Source: Acidobacteriota bacterium (GTDB lineage: Bacteria > Acidobacteriota > Terriglobia > Bryobacterales > Bryobacteraceae). From it: a DNA stretch of 46,228 bases. The notes beneath the pieces were generated by a model. That model saw only the letters and a list, made by a program, of their open reading frames with translations. It was not told the origin of the DNA and did not search any database. Of this stretch, positions 44,870-46,228 are shown piece after piece (position 1 is the first letter of the stretch; every line of letters begins with the position of its first letter). Where the stretch lies: positions 1 to 46,228 of the forward strand of contig JANXMS010000529.1 in NCBI GenBank assembly GCA_025354525.1, read 5' to 3'. Made by a program: the position numbers and the translations under genes.

Positions 44870-45343
44870 GTGTCTTTCGCAGACGATCTGCTGGAGCAGG
44901 CGGACCATCTGGCTAACTGGCCACCAGAGAAGCCGAAGCAAGCCAGCCGCCGACGTGCGGTTTCTACGGCATATTATGCCGTTTTCCACCTCTTGATCGA
45001 TGAAGCTGTTAACAATTGGGCCGTGGAAAGGCAACGAAGCGTTCTGGGCAGAACGATCGACCACATTGGCATAAAAGAAAAGTGCGCGGATCTCCTGAAG
45101 CGAGCTAAGAGTGACCCCGACATGCCCGCCGAACTGATTTCGGTGGCTCAACTCTTCATCAAGCTACGAGAGCATCGAAGTTTAGCCGACTACGACAACT
45201 CGAAACGGTGGTCAATAGCCGACGTTGAAGCCGTCCTTGAGGCGGCCCAACGCGCCTTCGCCGACTGGAGAACCATTCGTACCCAACCCGCCGCCGAAGA
45301 TTTCCTCATGCAGTTGCTCTTCCCCAAAAACCCCAGAACGTAA
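44870..45343 (+). CDS. HEPN-domain protein, probable toxin-antitoxin component
   Basis: 157 aa, all-helical, from GTG 44870. SRRRAVSTAYYAVFHLLIDE and LFIKLREHRSLADYDNSKRW fit the HEPN fold; the R-x4-6-H motif of HEPN RNases may be REHRS (Arg-Glu-His) but spacing is shorter than classical, so RNase activity is uncertain. The nucleotidyltransferase gene follows after 10 nt. Confidence 0.65.
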   Translation: MSFADDLLEQADHLANWPPEKPKQASRRRAVSTAYYAVFHLLIDEAVNNWAVERQRSVLGRTIDHIGIKEKCADLLKRAKSDPDMPAELISVAQLFIKLREHRSLADYDNSKRWSIADVEAVLEAAQRAFADWRTIRTQPAAEDFLMQLLFPKNPRT

Positions 45344-45353
45344 AGACACCGAA

Positions 45354-46112
45354 ATGTTCTCCCCCGCCGATCGCGCCCACCTCCGCTCCACCCTCCTCCA
45401 CAACGCCGCCCAAGACCCCCGCATCTCCGGCACCGCTCTTACCGGCTCCGCCGCCGCCGACCGCGAAGACCCCTGGTCCGACATCGATCTCGCCTTTGCC
45501 ATCGCCGATCCTCTCGCCCTCCCGGCCGTTCTCGCCGACTGGACCGCCCGCATGTACGCCCAACATCAAGCACTCCACCACCTCGACTTCCCCTCCGGCC
45601 CCTGGCTCTACCGCGTCTTCCTTCTCCCCGGCAGCTTACAAGTCGATCTCGCCTTCGTCCCCGCCTCCGACTTCCGAGCCCTAGCCCCCACCTTTCGCCT
45701 AATCTCCGGGGAAGCCCAAGACCCCCTTCACGACGAACCTCCCGCCCCCGACGCCCTCATCGGCCTCGCCTCGCTCTACGCCCTCCACGCCCGCACATCC
45801 CTTGCCCGACACCACCTCTGGCAAGCCGAATTCACGATCAGCGGACTCCGCGGTACCACTCTCGCCCTCGCCTGCCTTCACCACAACCTCCCCGCCCACC
45901 ACGGCCGCGGTTTCGACCATCTGCCCCCCGCCCTCACCCATCTCTTTGCCGACGCTCTCGTCCGCCAGCTCAACCCTCCTGAACTCGCCCGCGCCCTCCG
46001 CACCGCCATCGATTGCCTCCTCGCCGAAATCCAACACGCAGATTTCACCCTCGCCGCCAATCTCCAAGAAACACTAAAGGGCCTACCCCCCAACCCCGCA
46101 ATGCTAAACTGA
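45354..46112 (+). CDS. Nucleotidyltransferase (MNT-like) with helical C-terminus
   Basis: 252 aa. The N-terminal domain has LTGSAAADREDPWSDIDLAF, i.e. the GS motif and DxD of the Pol beta/KNTase superfamily, with a third carboxylate in LQVDLAFVP. The C-terminal 110 residues are helical and His/Leu-rich, as in aminoglycoside-type adenylyltransferases. MNT proteins neutralise HEPN toxins by AMPylation in known HEPN/MNT pairs. ATG 45354 follows the HEPN stop by 10 nt. An enzyme acting on a small molecule is the alternative. Confidence 0.7.
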   Translation: MFSPADRAHLRSTLLHNAAQDPRISGTALTGSAAADREDPWSDIDLAFAIADPLALPAVLADWTARMYAQHQALHHLDFPSGPWLYRVFLLPGSLQVDLAFVPASDFRALAPTFRLISGEAQDPLHDEPPAPDALIGLASLYALHARTSLARHHLWQAEFTISGLRGTTLALACLHHNLPAHHGRGFDHLPPALTHLFADALVRQLNPPELARALRTAIDCLLAEIQHADFTLAANLQETLKGLPPNPAMLN

Positions 46113-46120
46113 AATCTACT

Positions 46121-46228
46121 TTGAAAATAGGTTTTGTAAGTCTCGGCTGCCCCAAGAATCTCGTCGACTCCGAAGTCATGATGGGCGATCTCGTATCCAA
46201 AGGACACGAACTCACCTCCCACCCCGAA
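46121..46228 (+). CDS. rimO: Ribosomal protein S12 methylthiotransferase, N-terminal part
   Basis: Only the first 36 codons are in the window. TTG 46121 starts LKIGFVSLGCPKNLVDSEVM, the diagnostic opening of RimO with the first Cys of its N-terminal cluster. RimO adds a methylthio group to an Asp of S12. It runs off the right edge. Confidence 0.88.
   Translation, partial: MKIGFVSLGCPKNLVDSEVMMGDLVSKGHELTSHPE

Overview
The window looks like chromosomal DNA of an Acidobacteriota member close to Solibacter/Bryobacter. The evidence is moderately high GC, a large beta-propeller protein ending in what reads as the TIGR03437 C-terminal domain (best known from Solibacter), several exported sugar-metabolism enzymes with twin-arginine-like leaders, and a complete-looking Tad pilus cluster. 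Family assignments come from reading translations by eye; no database search was run.

Layout. 0.36-4.5 kb (minus): a small basic 43-aa protein, glucarate dehydratase, 5-dehydro-4-deoxyglucarate dehydratase and a GT-C-like membrane protein form one operon. 4.6-6.2 kb: an exported ferritin-like protein convergent with an SDR oxidoreductase. 6.2-7.9 kb holds no intact gene. It contains the remains of an ECF sigma factor and of an anti-sigma-like membrane protein, each interrupted by a 165/166-bp MITE with 15-bp terminal inverted repeats and perfect 8-bp target duplications, plus a second inverted repeat family. 8.0-9.4 kb (minus): an exported fasciclin protein and an RluA-type pseudouridine synthase. 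9.4-14.0 kb (plus): a compact type III-A CRISPR effector operon, cas10-csm2-csm3-csm4-csm5. Cas10 has no HD nuclease domain but keeps GGDD, and no cas6, cas1/2, csm6 or CRISPR array is visible. 14.1-16.3 kb: an ExeA-like ATPase with a strong terminator, a secreted 90-aa peptide with a 21-residue tandem repeat behind a possibly structured leader, and a small multi-pass membrane protein.

16.3-23.4 kb: exported Gfo/Idh/MocA oxidoreductase, aspS, a beta-barrel gene broken by one in-frame amber codon, an exported HEAT-like protein, a truncated OsmC gene, hisS and a gamma-carbonic anhydrase. 23.5-28.3 kb (plus): S9 peptidase, then scpA-scpB-RluB-like-CoA-binding protein as a tightly packed operon. 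28.3-40.5 kb (minus): the Tad/Flp pilus locus (DUF192 protein, TPR lipoprotein, Flp pilin, GT-C-like protein, CpaB, secretin CpaC, TadG, two TadE-like pseudopilins, CpaE, CpaF, TadB, TadC). 40.6-46.2 kb (plus): the beta-propeller protein, a mannonate-dehydratase-like protein, a three-gene cassette (small protein, HEPN protein, nucleotidyltransferase), and the first 36 codons of rimO.

The points most worth following up are the HD-less, array-less Csm operon, the paired MITEs whose in-silico excision rejoins two broken reading frames, and the secreted repeat peptide.
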